Positions 44,776 to 53,313 of a stretch of DNA of 64,000 bases are shown here, piece after piece; within the stretch, counting starts at the first letter, position 1; the number at the start of each line of letters is the position of its first letter. Below the pieces are notes generated by a model. It saw nothing but the letters and a program-made list of their open reading frames with translations. It had not been told where the DNA came from and did no database searches. Source of the stretch: Mycobacterium sp. MBM (GTDB taxonomy: Bacteria; Actinomycetota; Actinomycetes; Mycobacteriales; Mycobacteriaceae); contig JAKJHY010000007.1 in NCBI GenBank assembly GCA_021648845.1, positions 62,001-126,000 on the forward strand, in the 5' to 3' direction. The translations under genes and the position numbers were made by a program.

Positions 44776-45687
44776 ATGACCGGATTGCTGCAGGATCGCG
44801 TCATCGCCGTCACCGGTGCGGGCCGCGGAATCGGCGCCAGTATCGCCACGATGGCCGCCGCTGAGGGCGCACGTGTGATCGTCAACGACCTCGGGGCGGC
44901 CGTGGACGGCACCGGCGCCGACCAGGAGACCGCGGCCGGCGTCGTCGCACGGATCACCGAGGCGGGCGGTTCCGCCGTCGCCAACACCGGCGACATCTCC
45001 GACTACGAGCAGGCCGGCGCGCTCGTCCAGCAGGCCGTCGACGCCTACGGGCGACTCGACGTACTCGTCAACGTGGCAGGGATTCTGCGCGACAAGATGA
45101 TCTTCAACATGACACCCGAGGAGTGGGCGGCGGTCATCCAAGTCCATTTGCGCGGTACCTACAACACCACCAAACACGCGAGCGTGTACTGGCGTGGGCT
45201 ACGTGACGAGAACGCCCACCACCGGTTGATCAACTTCACCTCCGGTTCCGCACTGCACGGGGCGCCCGGCCAGCCGAACTACGCGGCGGCCAAGATGGGC
45301 ATCGCCGGCTTGACGTACTCGTGCGCCGCCGGTTTGAAGCGCTACGGCGTGACCAGCAATGCGATCAGTCCCGACGCAAACACCCGGATGACAGAGTCGA
45401 TGGGGGACCGGCGCGAGCATGAGAGCGTGCGCTCGCCTGACAATATCGCGCCCATCGTGCTGTACCTTGCCAGCGAACGCTCGGACTGGTGCAACGGCCA
45501 GATCCTGTACACCTCGGGCCCCGATATCGGTCTGTTCAACGTTCCGTCACTGGCGAGCGAGATCTTCAGCGACGGGCCCTGGGAGTTACCTGCGGCGTTC
45601 GACCAGATCGAGAGCGCGTTCCCGTCGGCCGTCATGTCCAACCGGATCCCGGCGATGACGGGCGCCGGCTTGCCGACAGAGCCGTAA
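44776..45687 (+). CDS. Short-chain dehydrogenase (17-beta-HSD4-like), paralogue of 6,072
   Basis: 303 residues, ATG 44776 behind AGAGGAGA. TGAGRGIGASIAT loop, NVAG, YAAAK. Close paralogue of the SDR at 6,072: shared blocks include VNDLGAAVDG, NVAGILRDKMIFN and NYAAAK. Eleven bases after HyuA, so same operon; it may act on the hydroxyacid or ketoacid product. Ends just before a strong bidirectional hairpin. Confidence 0.86.
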   Translation: MTGLLQDRVIAVTGAGRGIGASIATMAAAEGARVIVNDLGAAVDGTGADQETAAGVVARITEAGGSAVANTGDISDYEQAGALVQQAVDAYGRLDVLVNVAGILRDKMIFNMTPEEWAAVIQVHLRGTYNTTKHASVYWRGLRDENAHHRLINFTSGSALHGAPGQPNYAAAKMGIAGLTYSCAAGLKRYGVTSNAISPDANTRMTESMGDRREHESVRSPDNIAPIVLYLASERSDWCNGQILYTSGPDIGLFNVPSLASEIFSDGPWELPAAFDQIESAFPSAVMSNRIPAMTGAGLPTEP

Positions 45688-45689
45688 CC

Positions 45690-45724
45690 GATTGCGGCGC
45701 CGCGATCGTCGCGGCGCCGCAATC
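45690..45724. terminator. Bidirectional hairpin terminator
   Basis: Perfect 16-base stem (arms 45,690-45,705 and 45,709-45,724) with a three-base loop, lying exactly between the convergent SDR and amidohydrolase genes. It lacks a U-tract, as is common for mycobacterial terminators. Confidence 0.8.
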
Positions 45725-45734
45725 GCTCCGTCGC

Positions 45735-46631
45735 TCAACCGAGCTTGAACACTTCGAGGCAGTTGTCGTGACAGTAGTTCTGCATCGCGTCGTCCTTGAG
45801 CGGGAGTTCGAGCGCATCCTGCGCGGCGCGTTCGACGCTCAACAGCGGGAAGTCCGACGCCCACATCACTTGGTTCTTGCCGCGCGTGTTCATGAAGTGC
45901 ACGATCTCGGTCGGAATGTACTTCGGCGACCAACCCGATGTCATCAAGTGAAAATTCGGGTGCTTCTGCAGTAACGCAAGGGTCTCCAAATGCCAGGGGT
46001 GACCGATGTGCGTGCCGACCACCGTCAGTTCGGGGAACGCGAGCAGGATGTCGTCGAGCATGGCCGGGTGCTGAAGTGCCGCGCGTCGCATCGGACCCGG
46101 GAATCCGAGATTCATCGTGATCGGCACCCCCAGCTCCGCGCACTTCGCGTAGATCGGGTAATACAGCGGGTGGTCGTAGGGCTCTCCGAACATGGCTGCC
46201 ATGACGCGGATGGCGACACATCCATAATCCTTGACGGCCCTGTCCAGTTGGCGATAGGCCTTCAGGCCGCCCATCGGATCGATCAACGCTGTGCCGTAGA
46301 GCCGACCCTTGTGTTCGGTCGTGGCGGCGGCCATCTGTTCGAGGAACATGTCGAAGATGTGGTCGGGCTGGCCGGCGGTCGCCTGGAACACACCGCGCGG
46401 TCGGGTGTCCGGATGCGACCAGCTGTGCAGGGCCGAAATGAGCGTCTTCTCCACACCCACGGCGTCCATCATCGCCACCAGTTCGGCGGGACTAGTTCCT
46501 GGGCCCCGCGACGCTCCGCTGGTCTTGAACCACTTGTTGACATTGCTGTTGAGCACCTCGTCGGCGAACTCGTTGACGAGTTCGTCCTTGACGAGCATCG
46601 GCATGTTCGACCAACCGTCGATGAACTTCAT
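45735..46631 (-). CDS. Amidohydrolase, ACMSD-like (3)
   Basis: 298 residues, ATG 46631. Amidohydrolase-2 family: FIDGWSNM at the start, metal-site histidine in GTHIGHPWH and the C-terminal WASDFPLL with a conserved Asp. The N-terminal HxH is not visible (ID-GW), so it may bind metal differently or be decarboxylase-like. Shorter than the two at 13-15 kb. Monocistronic, with regulon site 11 upstream; ends at the terminator. Confidence 0.82.
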   Translation of the reverse strand: MKFIDGWSNMPMLVKDELVNEFADEVLNSNVNKWFKTSGASRGPGTSPAELVAMMDAVGVEKTLISALHSWSHPDTRPRGVFQATAGQPDHIFDMFLEQMAAATTEHKGRLYGTALIDPMGGLKAYRQLDRAVKDYGCVAIRVMAAMFGEPYDHPLYYPIYAKCAELGVPITMNLGFPGPMRRAALQHPAMLDDILLAFPELTVVGTHIGHPWHLETLALLQKHPNFHLMTSGWSPKYIPTEIVHFMNTRGKNQVMWASDFPLLSVERAAQDALELPLKDDAMQNYCHDNCLEVFKLG

Positions 46632-46666
46632 GACCCTCGTTTCCGGTTATCACCGGTCGCACCATC

Positions 46667-46688
46667 TTCGACCGTCTGGTCGGTCTAA
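46667..46688. promoter_or_regulatory. Regulon palindrome (site 11), upstream of the amidohydrolase at 45,735
   Basis: Reverse complement of the 22-base block at 21,584-21,605 without a mismatch (core TCGACCGTCTGGTCGGTC on the plus strand). It sits 36 bases upstream of the minus-strand ATG. The inverted orientation fits the gene direction, which supports function over chance. Confidence 0.85.
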
Positions 46689-46759
46689 AGTAGCACGTCG
46701 ACCGGCGGCCGACGATGTCCGCACGCTGTGACGAGTCCTCGAAACACCGGGCAGCCCTA

Positions 46760-47275
46760 TCAATCCGCCGCGGGCGGCCGGTAGAAGACGACCAACTGCG
46801 CGATGCCGCCGACGAGTCCCAGCCCCAAAGCCAGGGCGAGGCCGCCCCACCCCTGCACCCACTCCCAAGCCGGGGTGTGTCGGAACAACAGGTAGTCCAG
46901 ACTGATCCGCCCCGGTCCGGTGCCGGCGACCGATACCGCCGCTGTGGCGAGGACCAGGTTGTACTCCCAGCCTTGCCCGACGATGAAGAAACCGTTGTCG
47001 CGGTGTACCGTCCAGGCCGCCACGATCATCAACGCAACGAAGCCCGCGGCGGGCACCGGCGTCAGCAGCCCTGCGGCAAGCCCGATTCCGGCCGCAATCT
47101 CTGTGGTGGCGGCCAGCCGCGCGTGGAACGCGCCGGGCCGCATGCCGATGCTGTCAAACCAGCCGGCGGTGCCGGGAATGCGCCCTCCGCCGAAGAACTT
47201 GTTGAATCCGTGTGCGGCCATGGTCAGGCCCAGCACGACTCGCAGCACGAGCAAGGCAAAATCGAAAGCAGTCAT
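46760..47275 (-). CDS. DoxX-family membrane protein
   Basis: 171 residues from ATG 47275 (MTAFDFALLVLRVVLG). Four hydrophobic segments, the first with the DoxX-like LRVVLGLTMAAHGFNKFFGG. DoxX proteins are small membrane proteins linked to quinone or redox-stress complexes. Last gene of a leftward unit after the transporter and ferredoxin reductase; its role there is unknown. Confidence 0.85.
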   Translation of the reverse strand: MTAFDFALLVLRVVLGLTMAAHGFNKFFGGGRIPGTAGWFDSIGMRPGAFHARLAATTEIAAGIGLAAGLLTPVPAAGFVALMIVAAWTVHRDNGFFIVGQGWEYNLVLATAAVSVAGTGPGRISLDYLLFRHTPAWEWVQGWGGLALALGLGLVGGIAQLVVFYRPPAAD

Positions 47276-47324
47276 GCACGCTCCAATCCAAATATCCCGT
47301 CCGGGTTCGGTGGCCAGGGGGTGC

Positions 47325-48680
47325 TCACCGCGGGCCGCCGGGCTCGTCGGCAGGTGTCGTCGCGTTGGTGGGGCGCAGGGGGCTGCCCGCGCTCTCGCGC
47401 AGCCACACCACCGTCGCAAGGGATCCAATCGCGGCGACCGCGAGGTAGTACGCGGGAACCGCATGATCCCCGGTCCGGGCGGTCAACCATGTCACGACGT
47501 AGGGGGTGGTCCCGCCGAACACGGCCGAGGCGATGTTGTACCCGATCGAGAAGCCGCTCGCCCGCACCCGGGTCGCGAACAACTCGACTCCCGCAGTCAC
47601 CACCGCCGACATGTACAGTGCCACGATCGCCGCCAGCAGGCAGTGCGCGGTCACGGCCGCCGCGAACGATCCCGAATCCACCAGCAGGAAAGCCGGATAG
47701 GCGCAGACGAGGAATAGTGCACATGCCGCGATCAGTACCGGCCGCCGGCCGATATGGTCCGACAGCGCCGCGGTGGGTAACAACACGGTGAGTGCGACCG
47801 CAATGGCCGCGGTGGTCGAGGTGAACGACTCCATCCTGCTGTAACCCAGCGGGGTTATCAGGTAGCCGGGTACGAACGCGAAAACCGCGTAGTAGCCCAC
47901 GTTGAAGACGAGAAACATTCCCAGTACCCGGGTGATGGCCTGCCACGACGTCGTCAGAACTTCCCGCAGCGGGTTGTCGGCCACCTCGTCCGATGCGCTC
48001 AACGCGACGAACTCGGGGCTGTCGTCGAGCCGCAATCGGATGTACAACCCGACCAGGCCGAGCGGACCGGCCATCAGAAATGGTATGCGCCAGCCCCACT
48101 CGGTCATCGCATCCGCCGAGATCGCGGATTGCAGCGCGGTCACCATCACCGACCCGGCCAGGAAGCCCAGCACCCCCGCCCACAACATGACCGTCACCAC
48201 AAGGCCGCGACGTTCCCTCGGTGCGAACTCGGCCAGATAGACGGCGCCACTGCCGTATTCGCCACCGGCCGACAGGCCCTGCAGGCAGCGGCACACCAGC
48301 AGCAGCACCGGCGCCGCGACTCCGATCGAGGCGTAGGTCGGTAGCAGTCCGATACCCACCGTTGCCGCGGACATCAGCACGACGACGATCGCCAAAACGC
48401 GTTGCCTACCTATGCGGTCCCCGAGCGGGCCGAAAACAAGGCCACCAAGGGGGCGCACGAAGAAGGCCGCGGCAAAGATGGCAAATGCCTTGAGCAGCCC
48501 CGCCGTCGGATCGTCGGATGGGAAGAAGTTGGTGGCGAGGATGGTGGCCAGAAAACCGTAGATGGCGAAGTCGAACCACTCGACAGCGTTGCCGATCGAG
48601 GCACCCACGATCACGCGGCGCAGGACCGCGGAGTCCGATGGTGCCGCGGTGGGTGTGCCCCCCGGTTCGCGTCCGGACAT
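47325..48680 (-). CDS. MFS transporter, metabolite:H+ symporter (MHS) family
   Basis: 451 residues from ATG 48680 (MSGREPGG); the open frame further upstream shadows the reductase. Twelve predicted membrane segments. MHS signature [14 protein letters not shown] in TM1, [10 protein letters not shown] in loop 2-3 and a GRRPVL loop in the second half. MHS members import organic acids with protons (KgtP, ShiA, ProP). Being inside the regulon it is the obvious candidate uptake system for the acid substrate of the pathway. Confidence 0.9.
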   Translation of the reverse strand: MSGREPGGTPTAAPSDSAVLRRVIVGASIGNAVEWFDFAIYGFLATILATNFFPSDDPTAGLLKAFAIFAAAFFVRPLGGLVFGPLGDRIGRQRVLAIVVVLMSAATVGIGLLPTYASIGVAAPVLLLVCRCLQGLSAGGEYGSGAVYLAEFAPRERRGLVVTVMLWAGVLGFLAGSVMVTALQSAISADAMTEWGWRIPFLMAGPLGLVGLYIRLRLDDSPEFVALSASDEVADNPLREVLTTSWQAITRVLGMFLVFNVGYYAVFAFVPGYLITPLGYSRMESFTSTTAAIAVALTVLLPTAALSDHIGRRPVLIAACALFLVCAYPAFLLVDSGSFAAAVTAHCLLAAIVALYMSAVVTAGVELFATRVRASGFSIGYNIASAVFGGTTPYVVTWLTARTGDHAVPAYYLAVAAIGSLATVVWLRESAGSPLRPTNATTPADEPGGPR

Positions 48681-48691
48681 CCCCGCTCTTC

Positions 48692-49810
48692 TCATTCGTC
48701 GTAGGAGACGTGCACCGCATCGGACCGCGGATGCGCCTGGCAGGCCAGGATCAGACCGTCGTCGAGGTCCGCGTCCTCGAGCGCGTCGTTGACTTCCATG
48801 TCGACCTCGCCGGAGGTCCGCACGACGGCGCACGCTCCGCAGTGACCCTCGCGGCATGAGAACGGCGCGTCGAGCCCGGCGTCGAGCAGGACATCGAGCA
48901 GCTTAGCTTCGCGTGGCCAGGCCAGTTCGGTGGTCACGCCATCGAGTGTCACCACCGCCCTGGCGGTATCTTGACCATCGGCTCGCCCGCCGATGTCCAC
49001 CGCAGCGAACGGATCGGAACCGAGCGACCGGAACACCTCCACGTGGATCCGCTCCCCGGGGGTCCCCGAGGAGATCAGCGCCTCACGCGCCGCGTCCATG
49101 AAAGGGCCGGGGCCGCAGACGAACACCTCGCGGGCGGTGAACGGCGCGACCAGCTCGGCCAGCGCGCCCGGATCCGGCAGACCACGCTGCGACTCGAGCC
49201 AGTGCGCGACGGTCAACCTCCCGCCGTACCGATCTGCAAGTTCGTCGAGCGCCGCGCCGAAAATGATCGAGTCTTCGTCGCGGTTGGCGTAGATCAGTTT
49301 CACCGCGCCGGTGCCGGCGGCGAGCGCGGATCGCAGGATCGACATCACGGGGGTGATACCGCTGCCGGCGGCCACCAACAGCAGGTCAGTGTCGAGGGTG
49401 GCGGGCACGAACGTTCCGGAGGGTGCGAGAACATGTAGGCGCATACCGACACGGGCGTTATCGCACAACCAGTTCGAGGCGTAGCCTTTGGCGGTGCGCT
49501 TGACCGTGACGGTCAACGGATCGCCGGTGACCGGCGATCCCGATAGCGAGTAGCATCGCGCGACAGATCCGGTACGGTCGCTGGGCACCCGCAGCGTCAG
49601 GAATTGACCCGGTCGGTAGCGGGGCGGCTCGGACCGCGCGGCATCACTCGGGTAGCCGAATTCGAGTGAGCGGGCGTCGGCGGTCTCCTCCACCACACGG
49701 GTGATCTCCAGTTCGAGGACATGGTCGCCCAGCGGCTCGTCGGCGGTGTGCAGGGTCATGCGCGGTCCCGCCGCCACGGTGACTGTCGCTTCCGTCGTCT
49801 CGCATCGCAT
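48692..49810 (-). CDS. Ferredoxin-NAD(P)+ reductase with C-terminal 2Fe-2S (KshB/PaaE-like)
   Basis: 372 residues from ATG 49810; an upstream start at 49,861 would put the operator inside the gene, and ATG 49759 is possible. FAD motif RCYSLSG (about residue 83), NAD motif [11 protein letters not shown], and plant-type 2Fe-2S cysteines CREGHCGAC plus a distal Cys in LACQAH. Same architecture as KshB and HmpX. It passes electrons to a Rieske oxygenase or, via the Rieske ferredoxin, possibly the P450; the block has no own Rieske oxygenase. Confidence 0.9.
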   Translation of the reverse strand: MRCETTEATVTVAAGPRMTLHTADEPLGDHVLELEITRVVEETADARSLEFGYPSDAARSEPPRYRPGQFLTLRVPSDRTGSVARCYSLSGSPVTGDPLTVTVKRTAKGYASNWLCDNARVGMRLHVLAPSGTFVPATLDTDLLLVAAGSGITPVMSILRSALAAGTGAVKLIYANRDEDSIIFGAALDELADRYGGRLTVAHWLESQRGLPDPGALAELVAPFTAREVFVCGPGPFMDAAREALISSGTPGERIHVEVFRSLGSDPFAAVDIGGRADGQDTARAVVTLDGVTTELAWPREAKLLDVLLDAGLDAPFSCREGHCGACAVVRTSGEVDMEVNDALEDADLDDGLILACQAHPRSDAVHVSYDE

Positions 49811-49831
49811 GTCATGTGAGTGCACCTCGTG

Positions 49832-49849
49832 TCCGACCGTCCGGTCGGA
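49832..49849. promoter_or_regulatory. Regulon palindrome (site 12), upstream of the reductase/transporter unit
   Basis: TCCGACCGTCCGGTCGGA: perfect eight-base arms around TC (half-sites four bases apart), the best match to the consensus. It is the rightmost copy found and marks the right end of the catabolic block; the next 138 bases hold no gene. Confidence 0.87.
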
Positions 49850-49987
49850 TGAAGATAACATGCGTCGTCGAGCGAGTGAACCGCGCTGTCGGGCAACCCG
49901 CGGCTCGCAGTGTCATCGCCGCAGCCCGACACTGTCCGCGCTGATCGACAGGCCGGCCTTACGGCTCGGCGTCGGTGGGGGCCGGCA

Positions 49988-51232
49988 TCAGCTGCTCACC
50001 GCGCACTGACCGCGATCCACGCGTTTCGGCGGCGTGGCCGACGGGCGCACGTCGATATCGAAGATCGCCGTCGGAACGTACAGCGTGGCACATGAATTCG
50101 GCACGTCGACCACTCCGGAGAGTCTGCCCTCGACGGGTGCCGCGCCGAGGATCAGATAGGCCTGTTCCTTGGTCCAGCCGAACTTCGAGAGGTATTCGAT
50201 GGCGTTCAGGCAGGCGTTCTGGTAGGCCAAGGTGGAGTCCAGGAAGTGCTGGGTTCCGTTGCGGTCCACCGAGAACCCGACGAAGGTGAGGAACTCTGAG
50301 TATCGAGGTTCGACGTTGCCGGGCATGAAGATCGGATTGGTGGTCACGCCGTAGGTCTGCATCCCGCCCTTGATGATCTCCACCCGCAGGTCGATATAGC
50401 CGCCCATCTCGATGGCGCCACAGAAGGTGATCTCCCCGTCACCCTGAGAGAAGTGCAGATCCCCCAGCGAGAGGTTGGCGCCGTCGACAAAGACCGGATA
50501 GAAGATCCGGCTACCCTTCGAGAGATTCTTGATGTCCTGGTTGCCGCCGTTCTCCCGGGGCGGCGCGGTGCGCGCGGCCTCGGCGGCGACGCGCTCGTAG
50601 TCGGCGCCGGTGAGGCTGCCCAGCACCGCATTGGACGGCTGCGGGGGCAGCGCCAGCGGCGGCACCCGGTCGGGGTCGGTCGCGATGAGCTGGGCCTCGC
50701 GGTGGTTCCAGGTGGCGAGCAGTTCGGCGCTGGGGGCGGTGCCCATCAGTCCGGGGTGGATCAGTCCGGTGAACTCCACCCCCGGCACGTGCCTGCTGGT
50801 CGCCTTCTGACCGGTGAAATCCCAGATCGCCTTGTAGGCATCGGGAAACCAGTCGGTGAGAAAGCCGCCGCCGTTGTCCTTGGCGAAGATTCCGGTATAG
50901 CCCCAGCCCTGCCCGGCCACCGGTCCGGACTGTTGCGGCACCGGGCCGACATCGAGGATGTCGACGATCAGCAGGTCCCCGGGCTGGGCGCCCTCGACCG
51001 CGAACGGCCCCGACAGCTGGTGCACCATCGACAGATCGCAGTCGCGGATGTCGTCGGCGTCGTCGGAGTTGACGATGGTGCCGTCGAACCACTCCTTGGA
51101 TTCGACGCGGAAACTGTCGCCGGATTTCACCGTGGCCACGGCCGGGATATCGGGATGCCAGCGGTTGTGGCCGACGAGCTGCTGCTCCCGGAACGGCTTG
51201 CTCTGGTCGACGGGAAAGATCAGGTCAGGCAT
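49988..51232 (-). CDS. Acetamidase/formamidase (FmdA/AmiE type)
   Basis: 414 residues, ATG 51232 behind GAGGAGG. FmdA family along the whole length: ECGAQ-type landmarks are replaced by HRWHPD-like NRWHPDIP near the N-terminus, and HPGLMGTAPS mid-protein is characteristic. Hydrolyses short amides (formamide, acetamide) to acid and ammonia in the cytosol. Length matches the inducible mycobacterial acetamidase (about 406). In an operon with the FmdB-like protein, MarR and AmiC-like genes nearby. Confidence 0.9.
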   Translation of the reverse strand: MPDLIFPVDQSKPFREQQLVGHNRWHPDIPAVATVKSGDSFRVESKEWFDGTIVNSDDADDIRDCDLSMVHQLSGPFAVEGAQPGDLLIVDILDVGPVPQQSGPVAGQGWGYTGIFAKDNGGGFLTDWFPDAYKAIWDFTGQKATSRHVPGVEFTGLIHPGLMGTAPSAELLATWNHREAQLIATDPDRVPPLALPPQPSNAVLGSLTGADYERVAAEAARTAPPRENGGNQDIKNLSKGSRIFYPVFVDGANLSLGDLHFSQGDGEITFCGAIEMGGYIDLRVEIIKGGMQTYGVTTNPIFMPGNVEPRYSEFLTFVGFSVDRNGTQHFLDSTLAYQNACLNAIEYLSKFGWTKEQAYLILGAAPVEGRLSGVVDVPNSCATLYVPTAIFDIDVRPSATPPKRVDRGQCAVSS

Positions 51233-51277
51233 GGGTGCCTCCTCGGATTGTCGGAAAGAGTTCTGACGCGGTGGGCG

Positions 51278-51562
51278 TCACGGCGCGGGAAGGTTGCGAT
51301 GCCGGGGGTCCGCGTAGCGGCGAGCCAGGGAATCGCCCGGCGCCTGCGCACGACGCACGACCGACGGTGTCGACTGGGATTGTGCGTGTAGCTCGAGCAT
51401 GCGTGACCCGACCGGGTCGGCAGTCCGGATGGCGCCCAGAGAGTACACGCGATTACTTGTCGTGCAACACTTTTCACACGTGACCGAGACGGGTGCGCTG
51501 CCCATGGTGAAGATGAGGTCGAATGCTCCGTCGGTCGGGCAGCGATAGCGATACCGTGGCAC
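51278..51562 (-). CDS. FmdB-like zinc-ribbon regulatory protein
   Basis: 94 residues from GTG 51562 (VPRYRYRCPTDG). The N-terminal zinc ribbon has RYRCPTDG and CEKCC; the family (FmdB) accompanies formamidase/acetamidase genes and is thought to act in their regulation. The C-terminal about 50 residues look disordered. It ends 45 bases before the acetamidase start and is first in the operon; the nested palindrome at 51,582 is just upstream. Confidence 0.8.
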   Translation of the reverse strand: MPRYRYRCPTDGAFDLIFTMGSAPVSVTCEKCCTTSNRVYSLGAIRTADPVGSRMLELHAQSQSTPSVVRRAQAPGDSLARRYADPRHRNLPAP

Positions 51563-51581
51563 GAACTCTCCGCCTATCGTC

Positions 51582-51616
51582 GTTCGAGATGTTCCCATTT
51601 GGGAATAATCTCGAAC
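51582..51616. promoter_or_regulatory. Nested palindrome in the FmdB/acetamidase promoter region
   Basis: Outer arms GTTCGAGAT (51,582-51,590) and ATCTCGAAC (51,608-51,616) enclose inner arms TTCCCA (51,592-51,597) and TGGGAA (51,600-51,605) around TT. It lies 20 bases upstream of the FmdB start. It could be the operator for the MarR protein or for an amide-responsive activator, or an RNA hairpin in the leader. Confidence 0.7.
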
Positions 51617-51745
51617 CTACACCCGCCTGGTGCAACGTCAAGGGCAAAATGGCGGATGCGGATCTGTTCACACGGTTGTCACGTCCGGCGTCGAACGCGC
51701 CGAATACCGGGCCGATGAGATTTACAATGAGGCAACACGCACGTC

Positions 51746-52120
51746 CTAGATTGGTGTGGAGTCGCTTTCCTGGGTCTTGGTATGGAAAACCATTGGCATG
51801 ATTGCAGATTCCGCGGTTCGGAGGAGCTCGGCGCCATGCGAGGACGATCGCAGCACGGTTCGGCGGCGGTCCTGCTGGGACATGGTGCGGTAGACGGCGC
51901 CGAGGTCGACCAGCGCGTCGATGATCCTGGTGGCCGATGTGGACGGCACCGCGAGCGCCTCGACGATATCCGACATGGAGCAGCCCGGATTGCCGTGCAC
52001 GAAGTGCAGGGCCCGCCAGCGGTCCACGGTGAGGTCGGTTCCGGTCAACGCGTCGTCGATCCCGGCGGTGACGATGGCGGCGCGACGGAGCAGCGTGAGC
52101 AGCTCGACGAGATCGTCCAT
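51746..52120 (-). CDS. MarR-family transcriptional regulator
   Basis: 124 residues from ATG 52120 (MDDLVELL). Winged-helix landmarks: LTVDRWRALHFV, NPGCSMSDIVEALAVPSTSATRIIDALVDLGAV (recognition helix) and the wing QQDRRRTVL. Short for MarR (about 140). In M. smegmatis the acetamidase system uses a MarR-type repressor (AmiA), so the same job is likely here. Divergent, 30 bases from the AmiC-like gene. Confidence 0.85.
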   Translation of the reverse strand: MDDLVELLTLLRRAAIVTAGIDDALTGTDLTVDRWRALHFVHGNPGCSMSDIVEALAVPSTSATRIIDALVDLGAVYRTMSQQDRRRTVLRSSSHGAELLRTAESAIMPMVFHTKTQESDSTPI

Positions 52121-52150
52121 GGCATGCCTTCTCGCTCGGGGATCCACAGC

Positions 52151-53278
52151 ATGACAGATGCCGGTGTCGCCACGGAACACCCCGGGCGGGACCGCTCGGA
52201 ATTTCGGGTGGCGTTGGCGCTACCCCGGCGAGGGCCGGCCGGGATCTTCGGACCGGAGTGCCGCGCCGCCGCCGAGCTGGCCGCCGCCGAGATCGACGCG
52301 GCGGGCGGGGTGGCCGGGCGCCGGGTGCAGTTCGTGCACGTCGATGCCGGTGGCGATCCGGCTACGGTGGCGGCGACCGTCCAAAAGCTGGTGGACACCG
52401 ACGCCGTCGATGCGGTCACCGGCTGGCACCTGTCCAATGCCCGGCAGGCGATCGCCAGGGTCGTCGAGGGCCGCATCCCGTACGTGTACGCCGCCGCCTA
52501 CGAGGGTGGCGAGACCAGCGACGGGGTGCTGTGCAGCGGAGAGGTCCCCGGCGACCAGATCATCGCCTCACTGCGCTGGCTGCGCACCGAGTTGCGGTTG
52601 CGCCGCTGGTTCATCGTGGGCAACGACTACGTGTGGCCCCGTGGTTCGGCGTTGGCCACCCGCGCCGGCCTGCAGGGTTGCGATATCTCCATCCTGGGGG
52701 AGCGGTTCGTGCCGTTGGGTCTCGACGATCCTCGGTGCTGGGATCATGTGCTGGCCGAGATCGAAGCGGCCGATCCGGACGGGGTGGTCACGCTGCTGGT
52801 GGGCTCGGATGCGGTGCGGTTCAACCGAGCGTTCGCCGCCGCCGGCCTGGATGCCACGGTGACCCGTTTCAGCCCGTTCACGGACGAGACCGTCATGCTG
52901 GCCAGCGGCAGCGCGTCGACGGAGAATCTGTTCATCTCGGCCGGCTGGTTCGCCGGCCTCGACTCGGCGTCGGCCGCGGAGTTCAGCTCCGGCTTCAACC
53001 GGGCCTTCGACCTGGTCAACGGGACCGGGCCGGCCGGAGAGTCGGCCGCCCCGCAGCCGGGCACGATGGCCGAGACGACCTACTCGGGCATGCACCTGCT
53101 CGCCGGCATCGCGACGACATCGGTGCCGACCGTCGAGGATGCCCGGCGCGCATTCGACGGCTGGGGCTGGGATTCGCCGCACGGGCCGGTCGACCTGCGC
53201 CACGGTGCGGCGCGCCATCCGGTACACCTCGCCGTGGCCCGCGGGGTGGAACTTCGGGTCATCGCCAGGGTCCGCTGA
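52151..53278 (+). CDS. Periplasmic-binding-protein-fold amide sensor (AmiC/ABC amide-binding-like)
   Basis: 375 residues from ATG 52151. Type 1 PBP fold (RVALALPRRGPAGIFGPE at the start; AAAEIDAAGGVAGRRVQ; a second lobe from WFIVGNDYVWPRGS). No signal peptide or lipobox, so it is cytosolic, as P. aeruginosa AmiC is, and not a transport component. It most likely senses short amides and modulates expression of the acetamidase. Divergent from the MarR gene; no ABC transporter genes are present. Confidence 0.84.
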   Translation: MTDAGVATEHPGRDRSEFRVALALPRRGPAGIFGPECRAAAELAAAEIDAAGGVAGRRVQFVHVDAGGDPATVAATVQKLVDTDAVDAVTGWHLSNARQAIARVVEGRIPYVYAAAYEGGETSDGVLCSGEVPGDQIIASLRWLRTELRLRRWFIVGNDYVWPRGSALATRAGLQGCDISILGERFVPLGLDDPRCWDHVLAEIEAADPDGVVTLLVGSDAVRFNRAFAAAGLDATVTRFSPFTDETVMLASGSASTENLFISAGWFAGLDSASAAEFSSGFNRAFDLVNGTGPAGESAAPQPGTMAETTYSGMHLLAGIATTSVPTVEDARRAFDGWGWDSPHGPVDLRHGAARHPVHLAVARGVELRVIARVR

Positions 53279-53313
53279 ACGCAGGAGTCGGACCCGACCG
53301 GCACGATGGGACC

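Noticed and set aside
46651..46662. Extra CACCGGTCGCACC half-site near site 11
   Set aside because: Only one arm matches; kept out of the operator count.
49811..49861. Longer ferredoxin reductase starting at 49,861
   Set aside because: Would place the perfect palindrome 49,832-49,849 inside the coding region; the first downstream ATG is more natural.
1..49861. Block as an integrated genomic island
   Set aside because: No integrase, tRNA target, direct repeats, IS element or base-composition break was seen in the window; gene clustering alone is not evidence for mobility.
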